64,000 bases of DNA from Mycobacterium gordonae (GCF_017086405.1 NZ_CP070973.1:2170001-2234000), one strand, 5' to 3'. Shown: positions 48,967 through 59,094, numbered from the stretch's first letter. Notes: generated by a model not told the origin, from the letters alone. Numbers and translations: made by a program.

Positions 48967-50088
48967 TCAGGTCTTGTCGTCGTTGTTGCGGGGGAAGCCG
49001 CCGCCCTGCGGGAACAGCGGGAACACCACATCGTCGAGCTTCTCGGCGTCACCCGCGGTCTTGTTCACCGTCGCGCCCCAGACGTTGCCGTCCGGCGACA
49101 TCCGCAGCGCCCAGGCATGCGCGTGGGTGTCCTTGCGGACCACATCGGGCTCGCCGGTGACCGCGCCCGTTTTCGGCGCGAGCCGCACCGCCACCGTCAG
49201 CTTCGTATTGATCAGGTTCACCAGCACGGTGCCGTCCATCGCCGCGCAGCCGGCCACCCCGGGCTTGTCGGGCCAGGTCCACACCGTGGAGACCTCGGAC
49301 TTCTTGGTGACGCGCTGTAACCGGTCGGCGCCGGGCGTGCGGTCGGCGATGTACAGCGATCCGTCGACGGGATCGATACACATGCCCCCGCCCGACCCGA
49401 TGCCCGACAACGCCGTCGTCGGGGGCGCCTGGCCAAGGGTGGTGGGTTGCTCGATGCGCAACACCTTGCCGGCCAGCGATCTCGGGTCGGCGGCCATGGC
49501 CGGGTTGCCGGCGTCGCCGGTCATCACGACCAGCGTCGTGGGGGTGGTGAAGATCAGGGCACCGGTGTTCCCGGTGGCGCCTTTCGGGATTCCGGTCAGG
49601 ATGTCTTTGGGGACGTCGCCTTCGGCGATGCGGATGACACGGTTGTCGGTGGGCGTGCTGATGTAGGCGTACATCAGTCTGTCCTGGGAAAAGGTGGGCG
49701 ACAGCACGATGTCCATCAGGCCGCCGTCGCCGGACGGATCGACCGGGATGACCATCTTGACCTTGGGTTCGGCGCTGACGGAGATCTCTTTCACGGCGCC
49801 GGTGGTCCGCTCGGCGACCAGGGCGGTCTTGCTGTCGACGCCCATGATCAGGCCGCTGGTGCTTTCCAGGCACCCCTGCATCACCCCGGGCGCCGGGCAT
49901 GCCTTGGGAAATGGCGTGGGCGGCAGAGGAGGCGGCGGAGGAGGCGTGGAGCTGGGCTGCGGCTTGAGTTCCGGATTGGTGGTGAACGGCTGGGACTGGG
50001 CGTCGTTGAACCGCGCGCAGCCGCTCGACACCAGCACCGCCGCACACAGCGCAGCCAGCGCGCACCGAACCGACCGCCTTATCCGCAT
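48967..50088 (-). CDS. lppZ: Lipoprotein LppZ, sugar-dehydrogenase-like beta-propeller
   Basis: A 373-residue lipoprotein, Rv3006 counterpart. Signal peptide CALAALCAAVLVSSGC with lipobox VSSGC; a Pro-rich linker (PQPSSTPPPPPPLPPTP) follows. The mature domain shows GSDH/PQQ-propeller repeats: GLMDIVLSPTFSQDRLMYAYIST, GNTGALIFTTPTTLVVMTGDAG, LAGKVLRIEQPTT, GGGMCIDPVDGSLYIADR. Located on the outer face of the membrane. The catalytic role is unproven. Confidence 0.92.
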   Translation of the reverse strand: MRIRRSVRCALAALCAAVLVSSGCARFNDAQSQPFTTNPELKPQPSSTPPPPPPLPPTPFPKACPAPGVMQGCLESTSGLIMGVDSKTALVAERTTGAVKEISVSAEPKVKMVIPVDPSGDGGLMDIVLSPTFSQDRLMYAYISTPTDNRVIRIAEGDVPKDILTGIPKGATGNTGALIFTTPTTLVVMTGDAGNPAMAADPRSLAGKVLRIEQPTTLGQAPPTTALSGIGSGGGMCIDPVDGSLYIADRTPGADRLQRVTKKSEVSTVWTWPDKPGVAGCAAMDGTVLVNLINTKLTVAVRLAPKTGAVTGEPDVVRKDTHAHAWALRMSPDGNVWGATVNKTAGDAEKLDDVVFPLFPQGGGFPRNNDDKT

Positions 50089-50441
50089 GACCGACAGGCT
50101 ACGGAATCTGCGGTCAGGGCCGCCACCTGCCGCCGGAACGGGCCGTTCACCGCGACGTTATGCCTCGCTGAGTACGCGGGTGATCCGCGGTGTTCAGGGC
50201 GGCGACGTAAGGGCTGTCACTGGTCTCCCCGGTGCGGCGGCGTCTGCGTCACCGGGGCCTGCCCGGCGGTTCCGCAGGGTCCGGCAGCAATCGGCCGGAC
50301 CGCCGGAATGCCGGTGTTTGGCCGATAGCGGGTCGGTTCTGGGGCGTATCGAAACCTTCCAGTGGTCCAACTGCGGATTTAACCGGCGAAAGCGCCGCTC
50401 AAATCCCAGCTTCAGGCCGAATTGCCCTTACCCTGACACGA
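50089..50441. other. 353-base gap between lppZ and the DoxX gene
   Basis: Both flanking genes are transcribed away from it, so it should hold their divergent promoters. Open frames run through it (for example from 50232) but none carries a recognisable domain, and the DoxX family start is at 50442. No clear palindrome, terminator or RNA gene is visible to me. Confidence 0.4.
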
Positions 50442-51284
50442 GTGACCAGTTCGAATGATTCGCATTGGCAGCGGCCGGACAGTCCCGCGGTGCCAACCTC
50501 CAGCCGTCCTGCCTCGGCAAGCCTGGTCGACCCCGAAGACGACCTCACCCCCGCCGGATACTCGGGCAACTTCGCCAACACCGGCACCACGACGATCATC
50601 CCGCCGTACGAACCTCAGACCGGCGGCTCGTCCTACAACTTGCTGGACGCGCAGGAGCCGTTGCCGTACGTGCAACCACAACCGGCCAGCCGGCACATCC
50701 CGGCCGCTCCCGTCGCTATCGACATCGACGAGGAAGAGGAGCGCCAGCGCGCCGCCGGCCGGCGCGGCACCCAGAACTTCGGCCTGCTGGTCCTGCGCGT
50801 CGGACTCGGCGCGGTGCTGATCGCGCACGGGTTGCAGAAGCTGTTCGGCTGGTGGGGCGGGTCCGGCCTGCACGGATTCAGAAACTCGCTGCACGACATC
50901 GGCTTCCAGCACGCCGACATCCTGGCCTACGTCAGTGCGGGCGGTGAGATCGTCGCCGGGGTGCTGCTGGTGCTGGGGCTCTTCACCCCGATCGCGGCCG
51001 CGGGAGCGCTGGCCTTCCTGCTCAACGGTCTACTCGCGTCCGCCTCAGCGCGGCCGCGCACCAACACCTTCACCTACTTCCTGCCGGACGGGCACGAGTA
51101 CCAGATCAGCTTGATCGTCATGGCCGTCGCCGTCATCTTGGCCGGTCCGGGGCGCTACGGCCTGGACGCCGGTCGTGGCTGGGCCCACCGACCCTTCATC
51201 GGGTCGTTCGTGGCGCTGCTGGCCGGTATCGCCGCGGGAATCGCCGTGTGGGTACTGCTGAACGGTGTGAACCCGCTGGCCTGA
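50442..51284 (+). CDS. DoxX-family membrane protein (Rv3005c-like)
   Basis: A 280-residue protein. The first 110 residues are hydrophilic, disordered-looking and Pro/Ser-rich, followed by an acidic EEEERQR patch. A DoxX domain with four helices follows: LLVLRVGLGAVLIAHGLQKLFGW, EIVAGVLLVLGLFTPIAAAGALAFLLNGLL, LIVMAVAVILAGPGRYGLD and FVALLAGIAAGIAVWVLLN. Rv3005c forms a membrane complex with SodA and SseA (MRC) that handles oxidative stress. The GTG at 50442 gives nearly the same length as Rv3005c. Confidence 0.9.
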   Translation: MTSSNDSHWQRPDSPAVPTSSRPASASLVDPEDDLTPAGYSGNFANTGTTTIIPPYEPQTGGSSYNLLDAQEPLPYVQPQPASRHIPAAPVAIDIDEEEERQRAAGRRGTQNFGLLVLRVGLGAVLIAHGLQKLFGWWGGSGLHGFRNSLHDIGFQHADILAYVSAGGEIVAGVLLVLGLFTPIAAAGALAFLLNGLLASASARPRTNTFTYFLPDGHEYQISLIVMAVAVILAGPGRYGLDAGRGWAHRPFIGSFVALLAGIAAGIAVWVLLNGVNPLA

Positions 51285-51299
51285 TGCTCGCGCGATCGG

Positions 51300-51677
51300 T
51301 CAGCGGTAGGGGTTGGGCACCCGGCCCGCGCTGGCTTCGGTCAGCTGCGGCAGCGTGGCAAAGGTGACCGCAGGCAGGCGCAGCTCCGATCCGTCTTTCA
51401 GGTGCGCGCGTGCCCAGTTGCCGCGGTGGAACCGTAATCCATCGATGTCCTCCCAGGCTACCGACCGGCTGCCCAGCAGCGTGCGCGCCGTCACGCCGCG
51501 GTCGTCGGCAACCGTGCGGAATCGGATGATCAAGGCGGACAACAACACCGGAATCACCAATATCGGGGCGGTGAACGGGAAGGCCGTCACCGGGACCAGC
51601 AGGCACAGGGTCAAAAACCCGACGGCGAGATGCGCCATCGGCGAGAGCTTGATGACGACGGGCGACTCGGTAACCAC
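51300..51677 (-). CDS. cfp6: PH-domain membrane protein, Cfp6-like
   Basis: A 125-residue protein, Rv3004 counterpart. Two hydrophobic helices (AHLAVGFLTLCLLVPVTAF and PILVIPVLLSALIIRF) are followed by a bacterial PH-like domain with RTLLGSRSVAWEDIDGLRFHRGNWARAHLKDGSELRLPAV and ending GRVPNPYR. The GTG at 51677 is chosen because VVIKLSPMAHLAVG fits the family opening; an internal ATG at 51638 gives the shorter Cfp6 form. It is convergent with the DoxX gene, 15 bases apart. Confidence 0.88.
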   Translation of the reverse strand: MVTESPVVIKLSPMAHLAVGFLTLCLLVPVTAFPFTAPILVIPVLLSALIIRFRTVADDRGVTARTLLGSRSVAWEDIDGLRFHRGNWARAHLKDGSELRLPAVTFATLPQLTEASAGRVPNPYR

Positions 51678-51765
51678 CCTCGCATCATTGCACCGCGCGC
51701 GGGCGCGGGTCACGGAGCGGACCGGATTTGACGGTTGAGCAGTGCGAAGGCTACCGTCGGACGCT

Positions 51766-51813
51766 ATGGAGTTCGGAATGCTCGTAGTAATTAGTCGGCG
51801 CGTTGGTGCCTGA
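51766..51813 (+). CDS. ilvBNC leader peptide (attenuation)
   Basis: A 15-codon frame encoding MEFGMLVVISRRVGA. The run Leu-Val-Val-Ile uses CTC-GTA-GTA-ATT, rare A/T-ending codons in this GC-rich genome, and matches the three amino acids made by the downstream genes. The stop at 51811 lies within a hairpin that precedes a terminator. This is the classic layout of translation-coupled attenuation; such ilvB leaders are known from Corynebacterium and predicted in other actinobacteria. Ribosome stalling at these codons under starvation would prevent termination. Confidence 0.88.
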   Translation: MEFGMLVVISRRVGA

Positions 51814-51873
51814 CTAGCTCTATCGAGCACCAACGCGACCCTCGTACAGCAGCTGAGCTGACGGGGGTTTTTT
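51799..51873 (+). terminator. ilvB1 attenuator (pause hairpin and terminator)
   Basis: CGCGTTGGTGC (51799-51809) pairs perfectly with GCACCAACGCG (51827-51837), 11 bp, overlapping the leader-peptide end. Next, CCCTCGT (51839-51845) pairs with ACGGGGG (51861-51867) with one G-U pair and a bulged A, the stem continues with CAGC/GCTG, and TTTTTT follows at 51868. The terminator sits 43 bases before the ilvB1 GTG, so it controls read-through into ilvBNC. Confidence 0.85.
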
Positions 51874-51916
51874 AATGCCCCGAGACGCCACACACGAAAA
51901 AACCGAAGAGGAAACA

Positions 51917-53797
51917 GTGAGCGCACCCACCAAGCCAGCGGCACCGGACGCGACGCCCGCCTCGCAAGAGGCGGCCGAAATCGCCTCGGACGCCGGGAAA
52001 GCCACCGCCAAGCCGGCCACTGGCCAACCGAAACGCATTGCGCCGCACCAGCTTACTGGTGCTCAAGCCGTCATCCGGTCGTTGGAGGCACTCGACGTCG
52101 ATGTCATCTTCGGCATCCCGGGTGGCGCGGTATTGCCGGTCTACGACCCGCTGTTCGACTCCCAGCAGCTGCGCCACGTTCTGGTCCGCCACGAACAGGG
52201 CGCCGGCCACGCCGCCAGCGGCTACGCGCATGCCACCGGCCGGGTCGGGGTGTGCATGGCGACCTCGGGCCCGGGCGCCACCAACCTGGTGACTCCGCTG
52301 GCCGACGCGCAGATGGACTCCATCCCCGTGGTGGCCATCACCGGCCAGGTCGGACGGCAGCTGATCGGGACCGACGCCTTCCAGGAGGCCGACATCTCGG
52401 GCATCACCATGCCGATCACCAAGCACAACTTTCTGGTCCGCACCGGTGACGAGATTCCCCGGGTGATCGCCGAGGCGTTCCACATCGCCGCGTCCGGGCG
52501 CCCGGGCGCGGTGCTGGTGGACATCCCGAAAGACGTTCTGCAGGGCCAGTGCACGTTCAGCTGGCCGCCGCGGATGGAACTGCCTGGCTACAAGCCGAAC
52601 ACCAAACCGCACAACCGGCAGATCCGTGAAGCCGCCAAGCTGATCGCGGCCGCGCGCAAGCCGGTTCTGTACGTCGGCGGCGGCATAATCCGCGGCGAGG
52701 CGACCCAGGAACTCCTGCAGCTGGCCGAGCTCACCGGTATCCCGGTGGTCACCACGCTGATGGCGCGGGGCGCATTCCCGGACAGTCACCGGCTGAACAT
52801 GGGCATGCCCGGCATGCACGGCACGGTGGGCGCGGTGGCCGCACTGCAACGCAGTGACCTGCTGATCGCGCTGGGCACCCGATTCGACGACCGGGTCACC
52901 GGCAAGCTCGAGTCGTTCGCTCCCGAAGCCAAAGTCATCCACGCCGACATCGACCCCGCCGAGATCGGCAAGAACCGGCACGCCGATGTGCCGATCGTCG
53001 GCGATGTCAAGAACGTCATCACCGACCTCATCGAGATGCTGCGGCACTATGACACTCCCGGCAACCTCGACATGGCGGACTGGTGGGAATACTTGGAGAG
53101 CGTCCGCAAGACCTACCCGCTGAGCTACGACCCGCAGAGCGACGGCAGCCTGGGCCCGGAATTCGTGATCGAGAAGCTCGGTCAGATCGCCGGTCCGGAC
53201 GCCATCTACGTGGCCGGCGTCGGTCAGCACCAGATGTGGGCGGCGCAGTTCATCAAGTACGAAAAGCCGCGTACCTGGCTGAATTCCGGCGGACTGGGCA
53301 CCATGGGCTTTGCCATCCCGGCGGCTATGGGCGCCAAGATCGCCCTGCCGGACACCGAGGTGTGGGCGATCGACGGCGACGGCTGCTTCCAGATGACCAA
53401 CCAGGAACTGGCCACCTGCGCCATCGAGGGCATCCCGATCAAGGTGGCGCTGATCAACAACGGCAACCTGGGCATGGTGCGGCAGTGGCAGACGCTGTTC
53501 TACGAAGAGCGCTACTCGCAGACCGACCTGGCCACCCACTCGCACCGCATCCCGGATTTCGTCAAGCTGGCCGAAGCGCTGGGATGCGTCGGAATGCGTT
53601 GCGAGCGTGAGGAAGACGTCGAAGAGATGATCAACCGGGCGCGCGAGATCAACGACCGGCCGGTGGTGATCGACTTCATCGTCGGCGCCGACGCGCAGGT
53701 CTGGCCGATGGTCGCCGCCGGCACCAGCAACGACGAGATCCAGGCCGCACGCGGCATCCGTCCCCTGTTCGACGACATCACCGAAGGGCACGCCTGA
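51917..53797 (+). CDS. ilvB1: Acetolactate synthase large subunit
   Basis: A 626-residue ThDP enzyme, Rv3003c counterpart, first step of valine/leucine/isoleucine synthesis. The catalytic Glu lies in [29 protein letters not shown] and [10 protein letters not shown] follow. The FAD-site region is [13 protein letters not shown], and the ThDP motif is [40 protein letters not shown]. The GTG at 51917 matches the M. tuberculosis start (SAPTKP) with GAGGAAA upstream; a frame opens at 51875 directly after the attenuator. It overlaps ilvN (TGATGA). Confidence 0.97.
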   Translation: MSAPTKPAAPDATPASQEAAEIASDAGKATAKPATGQPKRIAPHQLTGAQAVIRSLEALDVDVIFGIPGGAVLPVYDPLFDSQQLRHVLVRHEQGAGHAASGYAHATGRVGVCMATSGPGATNLVTPLADAQMDSIPVVAITGQVGRQLIGTDAFQEADISGITMPITKHNFLVRTGDEIPRVIAEAFHIAASGRPGAVLVDIPKDVLQGQCTFSWPPRMELPGYKPNTKPHNRQIREAAKLIAAARKPVLYVGGGIIRGEATQELLQLAELTGIPVVTTLMARGAFPDSHRLNMGMPGMHGTVGAVAALQRSDLLIALGTRFDDRVTGKLESFAPEAKVIHADIDPAEIGKNRHADVPIVGDVKNVITDLIEMLRHYDTPGNLDMADWWEYLESVRKTYPLSYDPQSDGSLGPEFVIEKLGQIAGPDAIYVAGVGQHQMWAAQFIKYEKPRTWLNSGGLGTMGFAIPAAMGAKIALPDTEVWAIDGDGCFQMTNQELATCAIEGIPIKVALINNGNLGMVRQWQTLFYEERYSQTDLATHSHRIPDFVKLAEALGCVGMRCEREEDVEEMINRAREINDRPVVIDFIVGADAQVWPMVAAGTSNDEIQAARGIRPLFDDITEGHA

Positions 53798-54312
53798 TGA
53801 CCAACGGTTCGCCGAAGACGCACACACTCTCGGTTCTCGTCGAGGACACGCCGGGTGTCCTCGCCCGCGTGGCAGCGCTGTTCTCGAGGCGGGGGTTCAA
53901 CATCGAGTCCCTAGCCGTCGGCGCCACCGAGCAGAAGGACATGTCGCGGATGACGATCGTCGTCTCCGCCGAGGAAACCCCGCTCGAACAGATCACTAAA
54001 CAGCTCAACAAGTTGATCAACGTGATCAAGATCGTCGAGCAGGACGCCGACAACTCGGTGGACCGGGAGCTGGCGCTGATCAAGGTGCGCGCCGACGCCG
54101 GCACCCGCAGCCAGGTGATCGAGGCGGTCAACCTGTTCCGCGCCAACGTGATTGACGTATCGCCAGAGTCATTGACCGTGGAGGCCACCGGAAACCGCGG
54201 CAAGCTCGAGGCGCTGTTGCGAGTATTGGAGCCGTTCGGTATCCGCGAGATCGTGCAGTCCGGTGTGGTGTCGATGGCTCGCGGGCCGCGTGGCATCGGC
54301 ACCGCCAAGTAA
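53797..54312 (+). CDS. ilvN: Acetolactate synthase small (regulatory) subunit
   Basis: A 171-residue subunit, Rv3002c counterpart. The N-terminal ACT domain is HTLSVLVEDTPGVLARVAALFSRRGFNIESLAVGATE, the valine-binding feedback site; the C-terminal ALS_ss_C domain runs ELALIKVRADAGTRSQVIEAVNLFRANVIDVSPESLTVEATG. The ATG at 53797 shares bases with the ilvB1 stop, so the subunits are translationally coupled. Confidence 0.97.
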   Translation: MTNGSPKTHTLSVLVEDTPGVLARVAALFSRRGFNIESLAVGATEQKDMSRMTIVVSAEETPLEQITKQLNKLINVIKIVEQDADNSVDRELALIKVRADAGTRSQVIEAVNLFRANVIDVSPESLTVEATGNRGKLEALLRVLEPFGIREIVQSGVVSMARGPRGIGTAK

Positions 54313-54327
54313 TTTCCAGCTGTTTGA

Positions 54328-55365
<1,038 letters not shown>

Positions 55366-55370
55366 TAGGC

Positions 55371-55428
55371 CGAGCAGACGCAAAAGCCCCTTGGAACGCG
55401 CGTTCCAAGGGGCTTTTGCGTCTGCTCG
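55371..55428. terminator. Perfect 58-bp palindrome, bidirectional terminator between ilvC and wrbA
   Basis: The two 29-base arms are exact reverse complements with no loop bases: the left begins CGAGCAGACGCAAAAGCCCC and the centre is GGAACGCGCGTTCC. It lies 5 bases after the ilvC stop and 7 bases before the end of the convergent quinone oxidoreductase gene, so it can end both transcripts. The arm contains CAGACGCAAAA, also found at 43379. Confidence 0.85.
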
Positions 55429-55435
55429 CGTAGCC

Positions 55436-56032
55436 TCAGATGAGCCGGTCGGCGATCGAGACGACCCGGCGGGCGAGGTGGTCCAGGGCGTCGGCCGTGG
55501 CCTCGTCGAACTCGGTGATGTTGTCGTGCGTCGAAACCAGGCTCGCCCCATACGGGTTGCCGTCGACGAACTTCGACGGGTCGGTGTATCCGGGCGGCAC
55601 GATGATGCCGCCGAAATGCATGAGCGTGACGTAGAGCGTCAGCAGCGTGGTCTCCTGGCCGCCGTGCAGCGTGTTGCTCGACGTGAAGCCGGCATAAACC
55701 TTGTCCGCGAGCTTGCCCGCGGCCCACAGTCCGCCGAGCCCGTCCAGAAAGTCCCGCAGCTGCGAGGCGACCGAGCCGAAGCGGGTGGGGGAGCCGAAGA
55801 TCACCGCGTCGGCCCACTCGATGTCTGCACCGGTGGCCGCCGGAAGATCCTTGGTCGCTGCGTAATTCGCTATCCAGGCCGGGTTCTGTGCGAACGACGC
55901 GGGGTCGCGGGTTTCGGCGATGTGCCTGACTCGGACTTCGGCGCCGGCGGTTTCGGCGGCCGCGGCGACGCGTTTGGCCATGGAGGTGCCGTGGCCGGTC
56001 GCGGAATAGTAGATGATCGCGAGTTTCGTCAT
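55436..56032 (-). CDS. wrbA: NAD(P)H:quinone oxidoreductase, WrbA type
   Basis: A 198-residue flavodoxin-fold protein. LAIIYYSATGHGTSMAKRVAAAAE is the FMN phosphate loop; FGSPTRFGSVASQLRDFLDGLGGLWAAGKLADK and SSNTLHGGQETTLLTLYVTLMHFGGIIVPPGY are the WrbA signatures. It reduces quinones by two electrons, limiting redox cycling. It is not part of the Rv3001c-Rv2996c order in M. tuberculosis and marks the start of the accessory region. Confidence 0.93.
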   Translation of the reverse strand: MTKLAIIYYSATGHGTSMAKRVAAAAETAGAEVRVRHIAETRDPASFAQNPAWIANYAATKDLPAATGADIEWADAVIFGSPTRFGSVASQLRDFLDGLGGLWAAGKLADKVYAGFTSSNTLHGGQETTLLTLYVTLMHFGGIIVPPGYTDPSKFVDGNPYGASLVSTHDNITEFDEATADALDHLARRVVSIADRLI

Positions 56033-56163
56033 GGGCTCAGCCTAAGCAGACCGGTGGCTCCGAGCTCAGCCGCATGCTCGGCCTGTTAGATGAACCGGTC
56101 CTCGGCAGTTCGAGGGCAGTCTGCGCCCGCGATCCCCCTGCCCGGGCCCGAATACGTTGATAG

Positions 56164-56450
56164 TCAGTCGCAGTCGTGGCCGCTTAGTGCCCTTGCGCGT
56201 AGAGCGGCGAACGCATCCCGTATCGAATCTCTATTTACGTCAACTACATTCATGCTCGCTGGTTGGCCGGCGGTGATCAGACTCGCGATGGCCGGAAAGT
56301 CTTGCCGGTACGCCTTCATGGTGTACGCGGAGGGGCTACGAATCTGGCGAACAAGCAGAAAGCGGTTGATTCAATCGGGCATTCGATCGCTTCAGCCAGT
56401 CCCATGTCGGATAGCGTCTCCTCGCCCAGGGTAAGGCCGCGTGATGTCAT
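56164..56450 (-). pseudogene. Possible small hypothetical gene, one-base frameshift
   Basis: From an ATG at 56450 a frame reads MTSRGLTLGEETLSDMGLAE and runs to CLFARFVAP before a stop. A second frame takes over with SAYTMKAYRQDFPAIASLI and ends RARALSGHDCD at 56164. Adding one C at the CCCC run near 56334 joins them into a 95-residue protein. I do not recognise the family. It lies just downstream of vapC on the same strand, where toxin-antitoxin remnants are common. Weak evidence. Confidence 0.3.
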
Positions 56451-56496
56451 GACCTTCCTGTTCTGGCCGCGATTCGGCGAAGCCGGCGGTCGCCAG

Positions 56497-56922
56497 TTAC
56501 GGACTGCTGCTGGTGTAGGCAAGCCGCGTTACGGGTTGTCCAGTTATCGCGGCGATGGTGTCAAAGTCTGTGTCGACGTGCAGGACGGTCGATCCCGCCA
56601 GCTCGGCGGTGGCCGCGATGATGAGATCGGGGATCGACGGCCCCCGGTGTTGGCCGCGATCTGCTAGCAGCAGTTGGACTTCCAACGCGAGGTCTTCAAT
56701 TTTCGGCGTCAGATACTCGACGGGCATTGCAGCCAAGGGCGATTCGCGGAACTCACGTCGAGCGACGTCACCGGACTGAGCCGAATACCCGAATTCCAGA
56801 CGGGTCAGATTGCTGATATGGACCAGGCTGCGCTCGATTCGCTTGCCCCAGATCTCTGGCTCGTGGCTATGCGCGAGGCGCGCCAGGGCCGACTTGTCGA
56901 TCAGCCATGACGCTTCCGTCAT
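56497..56922 (-). CDS. vapC: VapC-family PIN-domain toxin
   Basis: A 141-residue PIN-domain ribonuclease. Acidic residues expected for the Mg site are present: Asp in [10 protein letters not shown], Glu in LTRLEFGYS, Asp in [15 protein letters not shown] and the pair in [11 protein letters not shown]. These toxins cleave tRNA or rRNA. The ATG at 56922 overlaps the stop of the frameshifted vapB (ATGA), so the pair was once coupled. Length and motifs look intact. Confidence 0.9.
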   Translation of the reverse strand: MTEASWLIDKSALARLAHSHEPEIWGKRIERSLVHISNLTRLEFGYSAQSGDVARREFRESPLAAMPVEYLTPKIEDLALEVQLLLADRGQHRGPSIPDLIIAATAELAGSTVLHVDTDFDTIAAITGQPVTRLAYTSSSP

Positions 56923-57130
56923 CGCCAGGCCTGGCGCATCAGGTCGTCGTCGGCGAGGCCCGCGACGGTACGCCCCATCCGATGTAGGTCTTCGCGCGTG
57001 ACCGACACATGTGGCGTGCGAGCGTCTTGAGCAAGGCGACGGCGAATGTACTCAACGCGCGACAGCCCAACTCGGCAGCCCGCGCATCGAGCCCAGCAAG
57101 CACATCGTCAGGAACATCGCGGATCAGCAC
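56919..57130 (-). pseudogene. vapB: VapB antitoxin, frameshifted
   Basis: The start VLIRDVPDDVLAGLDARAAELG is a typical ribbon-helix-helix/FitA-like VapB opening. The frame then changes at GAGTTGGG-CTG near 57065: one more G would give [18 protein letters not shown] and a natural end [20 protein letters not shown]...RQAWR whose TGA overlaps vapC. As sequenced the antitoxin loses its toxin-binding C-terminus and runs into a wrong frame stopping near 56939. Either a decayed antitoxin or a sequence error. Confidence 0.8.
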
Positions 57131-57136
57131 GTCACT

Positions 57137-57422
57137 TATCAGTCGGTGATATCAACCGATATGAGCCGGTGACTCAAGGCGATCTTATTGGTGGCGGGAT
57201 TGCCCTCAACCTCGGCGACGGCTGTGTTGAGCGGCGGTGATGTGGTTTGCGTGGCCGGGATGTATCACCGACAACAAAGAGCCCAACCCCGACCGCCGCG
57301 AGATATGCCGTAACGCCGCCGCGGGAGTCACCGACAAGAACTAGTTGACGCCGGTGTATGACACGCTGTCGACAACGCGGAGGGCGAAACCGTCGCGGTA
57401 ACCCTTCGGGGGGTTAGGCGCA
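57137..57422. other. Gap between vapB and the hypothetical (possible immunity) gene
   Basis: No supported gene. The stretch should contain the vapBC promoter. Base composition is slightly lower in GC than the core regions. Short open frames (for example 57046-57240 on the plus strand) show no domain. Confidence 0.35.
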
Positions 57423-57839
57423 TTAATTGGCTGCTTCACCCTTGAGCCTATGGGCTTGGCGTTCTCCAGCGGGAGTCAGTCCCAGCCAGATCGTGAATTC
57501 CCAGAGATCAGGTTGTTCGTACTTGCCGACGAAGAGATCGTGGACGCGGCCCATCGCGGCGTCGATCGAGAGGTCCCATCCTGCGAATTTTTCGCCCGGG
57601 TAGGGGAGGTCCCCGAGTTGCATCAGCTCCTCTTCCAGGAGCGATCGGATGGTTCGCAAAGCCAACTCTTGTCGGGCCGAAAGGGTCGCAGCGAGGTTGT
57701 CGTGGATGATCACCGATTCAACCTCCGCGAGCGGCACCAGATCGTAGAGCGCACTGGTGAGCAGCTCGGCGCGCAGCCTGTCTTGTACGGTCGATCCAGG
57801 CTGGCTCGCTGCGTGCCTGTTCTGATCGGGTTGCGTCAT
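57423..57839 (-). CDS. Hypothetical protein, possible immunity partner of the adjacent toxin
   Basis: A 138-residue protein, no domain recognised. It is mostly helical and acidic, with VQDRLRAELLTSALYDLVPLAEVESVIIHDN, ARQELALRTIRSLLEEELMQLGDLPYPGEKF and a Trp-rich C-terminal part (DLWEFTIWLGLTPAGERQAHRL). The ATG at 57839 is preferred over the frame opening at 57890. It lies 72 bases downstream of the restored end of the toxin gene, on the same strand, the usual position of an immunity gene. Function is inferred only from position. Confidence 0.6.
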   Translation of the reverse strand: MTQPDQNRHAASQPGSTVQDRLRAELLTSALYDLVPLAEVESVIIHDNLAATLSARQELALRTIRSLLEEELMQLGDLPYPGEKFAGWDLSIDAAMGRVHDLFVGKYEQPDLWEFTIWLGLTPAGERQAHRLKGEAAN

Positions 57840-57911
57840 GATTCTCCATGCTTGGGCACTGTGTTTAGGCTGTCGTGGTTGCGGGACCAAGGGAAGTCAA
57901 CGGCGTTGGCG

Positions 57912-59092
57912 TCATCCCGGGGTGAATTCGTCCAAGTCGGGAAGCTCGTCTTTGCCCAGCACCGGGGGTCCGTGGTGGCTGTGCGGTGGGTGAACAGGGT
58001 GTGGGACGGATTCTGGCGGTACCGGGCCGATACCGATTATTGGCGGTGCGCGGCCGGGCGCCGGCGCGGCGGGTGGACGTGTAGCGGTTGGGGGTTCGAC
58101 CGGCGTGCGGCCCGTGGTGTCGCGGGTGGCGCCGGCATGAGGGGTGCGGGAATGTCGGGTACGCCGCCCCTGGGGTTTAGGTGCACCTTTGTGTAGTCAC
58201 CCTTGCTCGGGTAGCGGACATCAATGACGGGCTGTCCAGTCGACTCGGCGGACCAGCGTTGTCCGATGACGGTTCCGTCGGGTAGTCGGTATCGAATCCC
58301 CTTGTTGGGATCGCCGTAGCCGTTCGGGATTTCCACCCCGTTTTGTTGGGCCCACTTCCACAGGTTTTCAAGATCCGCCGGTGAACGGACTTCCCTGACC
58401 CGCGGATTCCCACCTTGTGGCAGTTTGTCCAGCACTCGGCGGATATCGTCGGCAGTTGGGCCGTTGGCCGGTCTCGGCCCTGGCGTGGGTGCCGGCGCTG
58501 GCTCCTGTTTCTAGTGGTGGTCGACGGCCTGGACGCGGTGCTTTGGCGGGATAGCGCGGGCAGGTATCGGCGGAAAGACGTGGCGGATGCCAGCTACGGA
58601 AGCGGTGACGTTACCGGCCACGCGCTGATCGACTCCGACCAGTTGAGCGGCACGCTGCCGAATTTCGCCGGCGAAGGCTTGCACTTGGTCTTGGCGGGCG
58701 AGGCGCTGCGCGGTCGACTCGCTCCTGGAGCGGTCGGTGACCGAAAGGTCTTCGCCGACATCGAATCCGGCGGTGCGGGCATCCTCGACCGCGTAACGCA
58801 CCCGCGAGCGCGCCGCATACAAGTCTGAGGCTCCACTGCGGGCCACCTTGGCCGCCTCATGCAACTGATCGGCCGCCGCGCTGGTGGTGAGCATGTCGGA
58901 ATGCGTCTCGGCGCGAAGCCCATCGGCTGCTGCGCCTTGCCAATCCACTGCTAGCGCGTCTCGCCAGACCTGGTTGGCCACCCCGTAGCAGCGTCCGGCG
59001 ACAGCCTCCCAATGGTCAGCGGCCTCGGTGAGATGTTCGGTGGGCCAGGCCAACAGCCGCGCAAGGGTGGGAAACGCAGAGACCGCCGACAT
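57912..59092 (-). pseudogene. ESX-type polymorphic toxin, interrupted by a stop and a frameshift
   Basis: The N-terminal 193 residues (MSAVSAFPTLARLLAWPTEH, LAVDWQGAAADGLRAET, AVEDARTAGFDVGEDLSVTD) form a WXG-like secretion domain. A TAG at 58511-58513 interrupts; directly after it the same frame continues KQEPAPAPTPGPRP, then the toxin domain (VLDKLPQGGNPRVREV, YRLPDGTVIGQRW, VHLNPRGGVPDIP). A TGG-to-TAG change would explain the stop. Near 58120-58130 one base is missing, after which the Pro/His-rich tail (PPIIGIGPVPPESVPHPV, ELPDLDEFTPG) ends at 57912. Toxin activity unknown. A separate GTG-started toxin-domain frame (58037-58435) is also open. Confidence 0.75.
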
Positions 59093-59094
59093 TG

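Noticed and set aside
51872-53827. 651-codon open frame on the minus strand
   Set aside because: It is the antisense shadow of ilvB1, whose motifs are certain; long antisense frames are common in high-GC DNA. Its translation has no domain.
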